Of a stretch of 64,000 nucleotides of DNA, positions 56,986-64,000 are shown piece by piece. The notes below the pieces were generated by a model. It searched no databases. It was not told the DNA's origin and saw only the letters and a program-made list of their open reading frames with translations. A program made the translations under genes and the position numbers. The stretch covers positions 1,612,001 through 1,676,000 of the forward strand of contig NZ_CP121196.1 in the NCBI RefSeq assembly GCF_039994875.1, in the 5' to 3' direction. Positions within the stretch are counted from its first letter, which is position 1. Every line of letters begins with the position of its first letter. Source of the stretch: Telmatobacter sp. DSM 110680. Lineage in GTDB: Bacteria; Acidobacteriota; Terriglobia; Terriglobales; Acidobacteriaceae.

Positions 56986-57432
56986 ATGGCCTATTTCGAG
57001 CGGATACGAGATGTGGTGTCCGAGCCATTCAGCTCGGACGTGATCCGTCAGCGCACATCTGCCGGCTGGCAGATGGTCTCGATCGAGTGGCGGCGCGAGC
57101 TGCCTGACTCCGAGACCCCATCCGACGGAGCGTTTAGCGAAGCGATCCCGTTTGGCTTGCGCATCTCAGAAGACTGCAAGCGTCTTGAAGTCGACCCTCA
57201 CGAAAATCAGGTCCTTCTCCTTATGATGGATCTTCTGGCACAGGATTTCTCCTACTCGGCCATCGTCAGCGATCTGAATGAAAAGGGTTTTCGGACTCGC
57301 GAAGGCAGACCCTGGAGCAGGGTAGCCGTCTTCAATATGATGCCGCGGTTAATCGAAGTTGGCCCGCGCATCTTCTCCAGCGAAGAGTGGGAACAACGTC
57401 GTATCAAGCTGGCTCGACGCGAAGCGCCATAG
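56986..57432 (+). CDS. Small protein with a recombinase-domain-like helical region
   Basis: The 148-residue product has an unrecognised N-terminal half and a C-terminal region (about 75-140) that resembles the helix-turn-helix part of the serine-recombinase 'Recombinase' domain (SYSAIVSDLNEKGFRTREG and WSRVAVFNMMPRLIEVGPRI). The catalytic resolvase domain is absent, so it is not an active recombinase. GGAGG at about 56976-56980 supports the ATG at 56986. It could be a domesticated DNA-binding protein; that is inference. Confidence 0.68.
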   Translation: MAYFERIRDVVSEPFSSDVIRQRTSAGWQMVSIEWRRELPDSETPSDGAFSEAIPFGLRISEDCKRLEVDPHENQVLLLMMDLLAQDFSYSAIVSDLNEKGFRTREGRPWSRVAVFNMMPRLIEVGPRIFSSEEWEQRRIKLARREAP

Positions 57433-57457
57433 CGGCCAAACGTCAATCGGCCATCAG

Positions 57458-58513
57458 CTATTTCAGAATCGGGCCGAGCGAAGCGGGGTTGTCGCCTGTC
57501 CGCGGATCGACCCGAAAATCCCAGACAGACTGGCTGATATCCGACGGAGAAAGAATTTCTACCAGCGCATATTCACCGATCGCCAGTGTCGTCTCTGGCG
57601 TCAGCTTCAGCCAGTGCTTACCCGGCATTACTTCAGCCTTGGTCGGAATCACGTCCTCATCCTGCGTGATCTTGCCGGTTGGGCTCACGTGGATGGCACC
57701 GATAATCCTGACTTCTCTGCGCTCGTCCACTTTCACAATCGCAAACCCCGAAGTCGGTGAATGCGCGCCATGCTTCCGGTGCGCCACTTCCTTCGCACCG
57801 TTCGTAGGAACTGTCAAAGCGTGCGATAGCACCTGTTCGACATTGTCCTGCCCTTCAAGCGAAAGATAGATGGCCGGATCGTTAACGTGCAGGTGCACCT
57901 TGGCATGCGCTCCCGTCAACTCAACCGTAGCTTTCTGGGCGGCCATCGGATTCAACGTAGCCAGACCCTTCCGATTCTTCTGGTTAAGGCTCAGATCCGA
58001 TGCCGGCATCTCCACGAGCTCGGGAGTTCCCTGATAGGTGTCGAGAGCGAAAACGCCATCCTGATCGGGAAGTTCCAGTCCTTTGGCCACCTCGGGCATG
58101 CGAGCCATCATCTCGTTGCGCTCCGCGGCTTCTTCCTTGTCAATTTCCGCCGCCTCTTTCATGGCAGGCGATGCCGCCTCGGAGCTTTCATATGGTCCGC
58201 TATGAGTCTTCTCCCATTTGTTCGTCGCGTCCCAATCCACCATGTCGTAAGGCAGCTCTTCCCAGTCTCCGCCGCGCTCCAGCGACATGTATTTCACACG
58301 ATCGCCCGCCACCTTGTACTCGCGAACTATCTGGTAGCTTCCGTCCTTCAAGATCAGGCGATGATTATGTTTCAGGCCAGCTGCATCGGGCTTCAGGGAG
58401 GTTCGATTATCGGATTTGTCCTGCTTGGTCTGCGCACAAACGGCAGTCGCGGTCAGCGTTAACGCTGCCAGCGCGATCGCCATTCTCCGTCCCATGTGTC
58501 TGAAATGCCTCAT
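57458..58513 (-). CDS. Exported protein of unknown function
   Basis: The 351-residue product has a signal peptide (AIALAALTLTATAVCAQ) and a mature region of about 320 residues. The first third is charged (HNHRLILKDGSYQIVREYKV and VKYMSLERGGDWEELPYD), which looks like a small beta domain, followed by a Glu/Ala-rich helix and a beta-rich C-terminal half (HVNDPAIYLSLEGQDNVE). No named domain is recognised. The start is uncertain: ATGs at 58513, 58495 and 58483 are all possible. Confidence 0.7.
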   Translation of the reverse strand: MRHFRHMGRRMAIALAALTLTATAVCAQTKQDKSDNRTSLKPDAAGLKHNHRLILKDGSYQIVREYKVAGDRVKYMSLERGGDWEELPYDMVDWDATNKWEKTHSGPYESSEAASPAMKEAAEIDKEEAAERNEMMARMPEVAKGLELPDQDGVFALDTYQGTPELVEMPASDLSLNQKNRKGLATLNPMAAQKATVELTGAHAKVHLHVNDPAIYLSLEGQDNVEQVLSHALTVPTNGAKEVAHRKHGAHSPTSGFAIVKVDERREVRIIGAIHVSPTGKITQDEDVIPTKAEVMPGKHWLKLTPETTLAIGEYALVEILSPSDISQSVWDFRVDPRTGDNPASLGPILK

Positions 58514-58678
58514 TGCCCAACAGTTTAGACGTTCCCGTCGCACTCTGGTTTGCGGCCCGTTACCTCGGACATCATTTCATCGGTGACCTATGAGGATATG
58601 ACGCATCCAATGACGTGTATTCTTGATGTAGCTCCCCTCCTGCAAGGACGCTCAGATTTGACTGGACTTCACACATGG

Positions 58679-58984
58679 ATGCGCAGCGATCGCCACGCCA
58701 GGCCGAGAGCCTTCGCCGTGGTTGTGCTGCTGTGCGTGGCATTGCTTGCCCTGCTCACCGTCATCCAGGTAGCCCACGTCCACTCGGTAGATACTGACGC
58801 AGATCATTGCCCGCTGTGTATTGTTCTGCACACTGCGGCGCCTGTTGCTGCTGCTGCCGCGGCTGTTGTGCTCGTTCATATCGAGGGCGTTACAGCGGTG
58901 ATTGCCATAAGGCCCATCGCAGCCATCTGGCACCGGCAGCTCTTTATTCGACCTCCTCCAGACGTCTCCCCGGCGTCGTTCTGA
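58679..58984 (+). CDS. Small membrane protein with an HCPLC motif
   Basis: The 101-residue product has a basic N terminus, a hydrophobic segment at about 12-30 and, right after it, His33, His35 and HCPLC at residues 43-47. A second hydrophobic, alanine-rich segment lies at about 54-68. The clustered His and Cys residues outside the membrane suggest metal binding, reminiscent of DUF2946-type copper-linked proteins. It ends 168 bp before the TonB-dependent receptor and is probably co-transcribed. Longer in-frame starts (from 58550) exist without better support. Confidence 0.65.
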   Translation: MRSDRHARPRAFAVVVLLCVALLALLTVIQVAHVHSVDTDADHCPLCIVLHTAAPVAAAAAAVVLVHIEGVTAVIAIRPIAAIWHRQLFIRPPPDVSPASF

Positions 58985-59152
58985 CCACGCTTCCTGGCCC
59001 AATTCTCTGACTCAGCCAGCCCCGCACCGAGCTTCGGCCGAATCATCTTTTGAGCTTGATCTTGATCACCACGATGCCACCGCTGCACTGACAACGCCGT
59101 GCGCTTTCCGCACCGGCCATTCAGTTTTCAGTCAACGATCGGAGGCACCATT

Positions 59153-61903
59153 ATGCCGTTTGTTTGCGGCAAGCTTTTTCGCACACTTCCCCTTGCGGCG
59201 CTTCTTATTGCGGCCGTCGCAGCACCAGCGGCACAAGGTGGCAATGCTGGTTCGGTTCGCGGCACAGTGACGGACCCATCAGCTGCCGTGATTCCTGGCG
59301 CGACTGTTCACCTCTCCAACGCGATCAGCGGACTTGACCGCACCGTTACGACCGATGGCACCGGCCAGTTCGAGATCGACAACGTTCCATTCAATAACTA
59401 TCAGCTCAGCGTCTCTGCTTCAGGATTCGCTCCTCTCAGCCAAAGTTTCGTTCTGCGCTCTTCCGTTGGAGCCTCGCTGAAACTTGTGTTGAAGATTGCA
59501 AGCGCGGATTCAACCGTGACTGTAGAAGCTTCGGGCGACCTGGTGGAAACTGATCCCACGTTCCACACCGACGTTGACCGCGACATGTTCATCAAGGTGC
59601 CGATGGAGAGCCAGTCGTCGTCGCTCAGCTCTTTGGTGACCGCCACCACTCCTGGCGTTTCCTCTGACTCCAACGGTCTTTTCCATGGCCTTGGCGACCA
59701 TGCTTCAAATTCCTTCTCCGTGGATGGCCAGGCGATTACCGACCAGCAAAGCAAAGTCTTTTCCAACCAGGTCCCTTCCAATTCGATTCAGTCTATCCAG
59801 GTGATCTCTGGCGCGCCACCGGCTGAATACGGCGACAAGACCAGCCTCGTAATCGTGGCGACCACACGCTCCGGCCAAGGAGTGACCAAGCCAACGGGAA
59901 GCGTGACTAGCTCTTACGGAACTTTCGGCTCTGCATCGGCAGGTTTCGATCTCTCCTACGGTGGAAAGAACTGGGGCGACTTTGTAGAACTCGACGGACT
60001 CAACTCTGGCCGCTTTCTCGATCCGCCCGAGTTCGCTGTCTTCCACGACAAAGGCAACGAAGAGAACTTTTTCGATCGCATCGACTACAGCTTCTCTGCG
60101 ATCGACTCCGTCCATCTCGATCTGAACTATAGCCGTTCGTGGTTTCAGACCCCCAATTCGTACGACAATCTGAATGTCTTGAATGTCGTAGACGGAGGAA
60201 CTTCCGCGACTCCAGTTTTTGGCGTAATTGGCAACACCGATCAGCACTCGAAGATCGGGACCTACAACATTTCTCCCACATACACGCGCATCATTGGAAG
60301 TGACTCGGTTTTCAACATCGGCGCATTTGTTCGTCGAGATGACTACAACTACTACCCCAGCGGTAACCCGTTAGCCGATCTGGGCGCGCCAAATTTGCAG
60401 ACTTCTTCGATTGGGCAAAACCGTACCCTGACGAATGCAGGTCTTCATTCGGATATTTCTTACGCTAAGGGAATTCACACGATCAAAGCCGGCGTGCAGT
60501 TCTCGCATACGTTTTTGCGTGAGAACGACAAACTCGGTGTCGTCGAAGCGATCTACAACGCACCCTGCATCGACGCGGGCGGTATTCCGCTGCCTGGATA
60601 TTCTGATCCATCGCAATGCGTCGCCGGTGGAGCCTTCGCGAATCCGAACTACCAAACCGTGCTCGCTCCTTACGATCTGACGCGCGGTGGTGGCCTGTTT
60701 GCGTTCACTGGTCGTGCCGATGTAAAAGAAACTGCTCTTTACGTTGAAGACCAGATCAAAAAAGGAAACTGGCTCTTCAACCTTGGCCTTCGCCAGGATT
60801 TCTACAACGGACTCTCCACCGCCAAGCAAACTGAACCGCGCGTAGGCGTGGCGTACAACATCAAGCCGAGCGCCACTGTGCTGCGCGTCTCTTACGCTCG
60901 CACGCTTGAGACTCCCTTCAACGAAAATCTTGTGCTCTCGAGTAACGGATGTTCAAATATCGTGCTAGCTCCGCTGCTCAACTGCTCTTCCGGCGTCTCC
61001 ACGACCGAGCAGCCTGGTTTCCGCAATGAGTTCCATGCCGGTCTGGAGCAGGCATTTGGCAAGCGCGTTATCGTAAGCGGGGAGTACATCTGGAAGTACA
61101 CGCACAATGCATTTGACTTCAGCGTGCTTGGCAACACACCAATTACTTTTCCGATCGACTGGCACAATTCCAAGATTCCTGGTTACGCATTGCATGTCGA
61201 GGTTCCGGAGTTTCACCACTTCAGTGCCTATTCGGTCATGTCCTCTGTCGCCGCGCGGTTCTTCCCGCCGCAAGTGGCGGGCGCAGGGGCTACGGTGGGC
61301 CAGACGGGACTTCCATTCAGGATTGACCACGACGAGAAGTTCAACCAGACTTCGCACGTTCAGTACACCTACTCCCGTGGGAAGGTCCTGAACGGCCTAT
61401 GGAGCGGCTTCAACTGGCGCTATGATTCCGGCCAGGTAGCGGGCGCGGCTCCATGCTACAACCCACTCTCAAACGATCCCAACAGCGCTTGCGACTCGAC
61501 TTCAACCACCCTGAATGGTCAGCCTGCAATAGACCTGAGCAGCCTTACTGCAGACGAGGAGTTCCAGGCCGGCCTGATGTGCGGAGGGCAGAAAGCCACA
61601 CCCGGCAGTCCGCTTCCGACCATCTGCCCGGCTTCCGAATATGCTTCCACGCTGCTGCGCATTCCCGCACCTGGCACCGGTAACAATGATCACAATCCAC
61701 CACGCATCGCGCCCCGTAGTCTCTTCGACGTTTCAGTCGGTAAAAACAACCTGTTCCACACCGACCACTTCAAAACCGACCTCGATTTCACCGCGGTGAA
61801 CGTGACGAACAACTATGCGCTTTATAACTTCCTTTCTACCTTCAGTGGCACTCACTACGTAACTCCTCGCGCGCTTACCGCGAAAGTGACTCTGAACTTC
61901 TAG
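59153..61903 (+). CDS. TonB-dependent outer-membrane receptor (Oar-like)
   Basis: The 916-residue product imports a substrate across the outer membrane using TonB energy. It has a signal peptide (LAALLIAAVAAPAAQ), an N-terminal carboxypeptidase-regulatory-like beta domain (about 30-120, GSVRGTVTDPSAAVIPGATV), a plug (about 130-260, DGQAITDQQS and IQVISGAPPAEYGDKTS) and a beta-barrel to the C terminus, which ends in LTAKVTLNF. GGAGG precedes the ATG at 59153. It is shorter than the typical 1100-residue acidobacterial Oar proteins. The substrate is unknown; the HCPLC neighbour hints at a metal. Confidence 0.93.
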   Translation: MPFVCGKLFRTLPLAALLIAAVAAPAAQGGNAGSVRGTVTDPSAAVIPGATVHLSNAISGLDRTVTTDGTGQFEIDNVPFNNYQLSVSASGFAPLSQSFVLRSSVGASLKLVLKIASADSTVTVEASGDLVETDPTFHTDVDRDMFIKVPMESQSSSLSSLVTATTPGVSSDSNGLFHGLGDHASNSFSVDGQAITDQQSKVFSNQVPSNSIQSIQVISGAPPAEYGDKTSLVIVATTRSGQGVTKPTGSVTSSYGTFGSASAGFDLSYGGKNWGDFVELDGLNSGRFLDPPEFAVFHDKGNEENFFDRIDYSFSAIDSVHLDLNYSRSWFQTPNSYDNLNVLNVVDGGTSATPVFGVIGNTDQHSKIGTYNISPTYTRIIGSDSVFNIGAFVRRDDYNYYPSGNPLADLGAPNLQTSSIGQNRTLTNAGLHSDISYAKGIHTIKAGVQFSHTFLRENDKLGVVEAIYNAPCIDAGGIPLPGYSDPSQCVAGGAFANPNYQTVLAPYDLTRGGGLFAFTGRADVKETALYVEDQIKKGNWLFNLGLRQDFYNGLSTAKQTEPRVGVAYNIKPSATVLRVSYARTLETPFNENLVLSSNGCSNIVLAPLLNCSSGVSTTEQPGFRNEFHAGLEQAFGKRVIVSGEYIWKYTHNAFDFSVLGNTPITFPIDWHNSKIPGYALHVEVPEFHHFSAYSVMSSVAARFFPPQVAGAGATVGQTGLPFRIDHDEKFNQTSHVQYTYSRGKVLNGLWSGFNWRYDSGQVAGAAPCYNPLSNDPNSACDSTSTTLNGQPAIDLSSLTADEEFQAGLMCGGQKATPGSPLPTICPASEYASTLLRIPAPGTGNNDHNPPRIAPRSLFDVSVGKNNLFHTDHFKTDLDFTAVNVTNNYALYNFLSTFSGTHYVTPRALTAKVTLNF

Positions 61904-61920
61904 GCGTGTGACCGTGCTCC

Positions 61921-61962
61921 AGTGCGGCTCCTGTACCTCATTTGAGACGCAGGGGCCGCACT
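61921..61962 (+). terminator. Hairpin after the TonB-dependent receptor gene
   Basis: A 13-bp stem with one G-U pair (61921-61933 with 61950-61962) follows the stop by 17 bp. There is no T-run, so it may be an mRNA 3'-end stabiliser or a Rho-linked site rather than an intrinsic terminator. Confidence 0.45.
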
Positions 61963-62194
61963 AAAGAATTACATCTATATAGCTGATTCAAAATATGCTT
62001 AAGTCTGCGGTGGAATTCCCCGCGCTACGACGAAGTAACCCATCGGGTAATCGAACCCGATATCCATGGTTCAGGGTCGTGGGTACTAGCGAATGACCGG
62101 TCCTGAAGGTTTGATAGCGGGCTCGCACAAAGCTCTGGGGTATAGTCACGTTCATCCGAGGTTGTTCTTATGACCTTGGAGGAGCGAGTTCTTG

Positions 62195-62707
62195 ATGCCC
62201 GTGCTTCAAAAGCTTCTTCGCAACATGTTTGGCTATGCAGCCATTATTTCCGCCGGCGTATTCGCAACCATGGTGCCAGTACTTCTTCGGTCGCCATTCC
62301 CGCATGCCACTGCTCGCTTTAACGCAGATCCCTATGGGCTGCTGCTGATCTTCATGCGCGAGCTGATTATGCTCGCGCCGCCCTTTGTGACGATTGTCAA
62401 CGCGGTTGCGTGGCTGACCTTGCGCAAAGGTTCTCGGTCCGCACGGCCCTGGGCAATCGCGGCAAGCATCTCGTTTCTTGTGCTCAGCGCTCCTTTCCTG
62501 GTCGCAGGCGTCGTCATCCTGCAGTATCACTTAACGGGATTTGTCGGATTCGCAGGAGTTCTCATTCTGTTTCTTATATTGAGCGCGGTCGGGATCGCAG
62601 GCGTGGCTGCTTTCGCAAAGCGCGACGCGATGTCGGTGTCGTGTATCAGCCGGCCAACAGTTGCGAGCAACACTAGAAGCGTTGGCACATTGGCTTCGGC
62701 CGCCTAA
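62195..62707 (+). CDS. Four-segment membrane protein of unknown function
   Basis: The 170-residue product has about four hydrophobic segments (near 13-32, 48-72, 87-112 and 118-142) and a polar C-terminal tail. No family is recognised. GGAGGAG at 62178-62184 favours the ATG at 62195 over a TTG one codon earlier. It stands alone between the receptor gene and kdsA (opposite strand). Confidence 0.65.
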   Translation: MPVLQKLLRNMFGYAAIISAGVFATMVPVLLRSPFPHATARFNADPYGLLLIFMRELIMLAPPFVTIVNAVAWLTLRKGSRSARPWAIAASISFLVLSAPFLVAGVVILQYHLTGFVGFAGVLILFLILSAVGIAGVAAFAKRDAMSVSCISRPTVASNTRSVGTLASAA

Positions 62708-62761
62708 GAACAACAATACGGCTCCACTTTCCAAGTTCGACGCGATCGTTGAACGCGGAAG

Positions 62762-63580
62762 CTAAGAACCCAAAGCCGCCTTTTGAATAGCCAGCAGTTT
62801 CTCCAATAGTGGCTTGAGCAGATCCAGCCGCAACGCATTCGCGCCGTCCGACCTTGCGTGCTCTGGATCGTCGTGCACTTCCAGAAACACCCCATCCACA
62901 CCCGCAGCCACCGCTGCACGCGCCAGGAGCGGAATAAACTCTGGCTGTCCACCGCTTACGCCATTGGCTGCTGAGGGCTGTTGCACGGAGTGAGTTCCGT
63001 CAAACACCACAGGCGCCATCGCACGCATCACCGGTAAAGATCGGTAGTCAACGACTAAGGTGTTGTAACCGAAGCTTGCCCCGCGTTCGGTGAGAAACAC
63101 GCGCTCATTTCCTGTCGATCGCACCTTCTCGACAGGATGTTGCATATCCCACGGCGCAACAAATTGACCTTTCTTGATGTTCACAGCGCGGCCCGTTTTT
63201 CCGGCCGCAACCAGCAAGTCAGTCTGCCGGCAGAGAAACGCCGGAATCTGTAGCACGTCGACTGCCTCCGCAGCCACGTCGCAGTGCGAAGGCTCGTGCA
63301 CGTCTGTCAGCGTCGGCAAACCGGTATCCTTGGCCAGCCGGCCCAGAATCTTTGTGCCTTCGACCAACCCTGGTCCGCGAAAGCTCTTCACGCTCGTTCG
63401 ATTTGCCTTATCGTAGCTCGCCTTGAAGATGTACGGAACGCCGAGGTCGCTTGTGATTCGCTGGATAGCCTCCGCCATCCGGCGCACGTGCGCCTCAGAC
63501 TCGATTACGCACGGACCGGCAATAAGAAACAACTGGCCCTCGCCTACATGGACAGGACCAATCTCGAAGGAGTGACTCAC
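62762..63580 (-). CDS. kdsA: 3-deoxy-8-phosphooctulonate synthase (KDO-8-phosphate synthase)
   Basis: KdsA condenses phosphoenolpyruvate with arabinose 5-phosphate to make KDO-8-P for lipopolysaccharide. The 272-residue product has the family motifs IAGPCVIESEAHVRRMAE, FKASYDKANRTSVKSFRGPG, TDVHEPSHCD, KKGQFVAPWDM and FLTERGASFGYNTLVVDYRS. The GTG at 63580 gives the usual family N terminus (SHSFEIGPVHVG); a frame reaching upstream to 63667 would run into the preceding gene. It shows that the organism makes KDO-containing LPS. Confidence 0.95.
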   Translation of the reverse strand: MSHSFEIGPVHVGEGQLFLIAGPCVIESEAHVRRMAEAIQRITSDLGVPYIFKASYDKANRTSVKSFRGPGLVEGTKILGRLAKDTGLPTLTDVHEPSHCDVAAEAVDVLQIPAFLCRQTDLLVAAGKTGRAVNIKKGQFVAPWDMQHPVEKVRSTGNERVFLTERGASFGYNTLVVDYRSLPVMRAMAPVVFDGTHSVQQPSAANGVSGGQPEFIPLLARAAVAAGVDGVFLEVHDDPEHARSDGANALRLDLLKPLLEKLLAIQKAALGS

Positions 63581-63635
63581 GATGCCGATTCTATCGCGCC
63601 ATGGTGCGACAGCGTTTCTCCAGCATCTTTCTGGG

Positions 63636-64000
63636 CTACAGCATCCGGTTGCGGGACCACTGTGCAAGCGCCCGATCCAGCGTGTGCAGCGGCGTTGGCC
63701 CTGGAAGATCTCTTTGCGGCATCACAATTCCGCGGTCCACCAGTCGTTGGCAGAATGCCAGGTACTCTTCATAGAACTGCACATCCTGGCGAGCCTGTCC
63801 CAGCGCTTCAAGGTCCCCCATCTCCAACTCGATGTACCGCTCCGGATAAATCGCCGCAAGGATCGAGGTCGCCAGCGACATGTCCACTCCACGCAAGGCC
63901 AGCAGGGCGCTCAGTGCCTCGGCGATCGAACTCTCCGTCGTCGCGGCCACTTCCAGCGCGCGCCGGATGCTTGTGGTGCTGTTTGCAATCACGTACTGCA
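63636..64000 (-). CDS. Partial gene, possible helix-hairpin-helix protein
   Basis: At least 120 residues are present and the frame runs off the window end, so the true start is outside. The segment ALSALLALRGVDMSLATSIL then AAIYPERYIELEMGD resembles a helix-hairpin-helix of DNA glycosylase-like proteins (Leu-rich helix, glycine turn, second helix). No catalytic residues can be assigned. It ends 55 bp before kdsA on the same strand. The function is not known. Confidence 0.6.
   Translation of the reverse strand, partial: QYVIANSTTSIRRALEVAATTESSIAEALSALLALRGVDMSLATSILAAIYPERYIELEMGDLEALGQARQDVQFYEEYLAFCQRLVDRGIVMPQRDLPGPTPLHTLDRALAQWSRNRML

Overview
The window looks like a chromosomal segment of an acidobacterium (Acidobacteriota, probably Terriglobia). 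This rests on two very large ABC permeases of the acidobacterial duplicated orphan permease type with no ATPase beside them, an Oar-like TonB-dependent receptor with an N-terminal carboxypeptidase-regulatory-like domain, a high-GC coding style with long spurious antisense frames, and dispersed intergenic repeats. There is no rRNA, CRISPR array, insertion sequence or prophage. The window opens in the last codons of rpmJ and closes inside an unrecognised gene.

Layout. 1-3.8 kb: end of the ribosomal protein alpha operon (rpmJ end, rpsM, rpsK, rpsD, rpoA, rplQ) and a strong terminator; three of its gaps carry a 7-bp-phased inverted repeat. 3.8-8.8 kb: DUF72 protein, VanZ-like protein, guaB and a processive family 2 glycosyltransferase, all on the minus strand. 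8.9-16.3 kb: scattered metabolic and stress genes (acyl-CoA dehydrogenase, CBS-pair protein, Bax inhibitor-1-like membrane protein, TPR protein, PfpI-type protein, Tat-type aldo/keto reductase). 16.3-18 kb: an ECF sigma factor, its presumed membrane anti-sigma factor and an exported protein. 18.1-24 kb: rimP-nusA-infB behind a recognisable promoter and a leader with a terminator hairpin. 24.3-29.2 kb: CSS/EAL phosphodiesterase, M24 peptidase, two small genes and an outer-membrane barrel. 29.3-39.4 kb: the cell-shape cluster mreB-mreC-mreD-mrdA-rodA followed by an RNase E/G gene whose S1 domain is split by a charged insertion of about 540 residues.

39.7-49.6 kb: aldehyde dehydrogenase, an exported protein with a tail-fibre-like C terminus, the two orphan permeases and a membrane-anchored protein. 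49.7-51.6 kb: an Lrp/AsnC regulator divergent from alanine dehydrogenase, with a clear inverted-repeat operator between them. 52-55.8 kb: an NtrY/NtrX-like two-component pair in which NtrX lacks the GAFTGA sigma-54 contact motif. 55.8-58.5 kb: a J-domain protein with a DRR-repeat tail, a recombinase-like helical protein and an exported protein. 58.7-64 kb: a small HCPLC membrane protein directly before the TonB-dependent receptor, a membrane protein, kdsA and a partial gene.

The observations most worth following are the heptad-phased repeats in essential operons, the split-S1 RNase E/G with its long upstream region, the NtrX without GAFTGA, the rimP-operon leader terminator, the ald operator and a 23-bp sequence shared by two unrelated-looking loci. 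No complete, obviously new multi-gene system could be shown from sequence alone.
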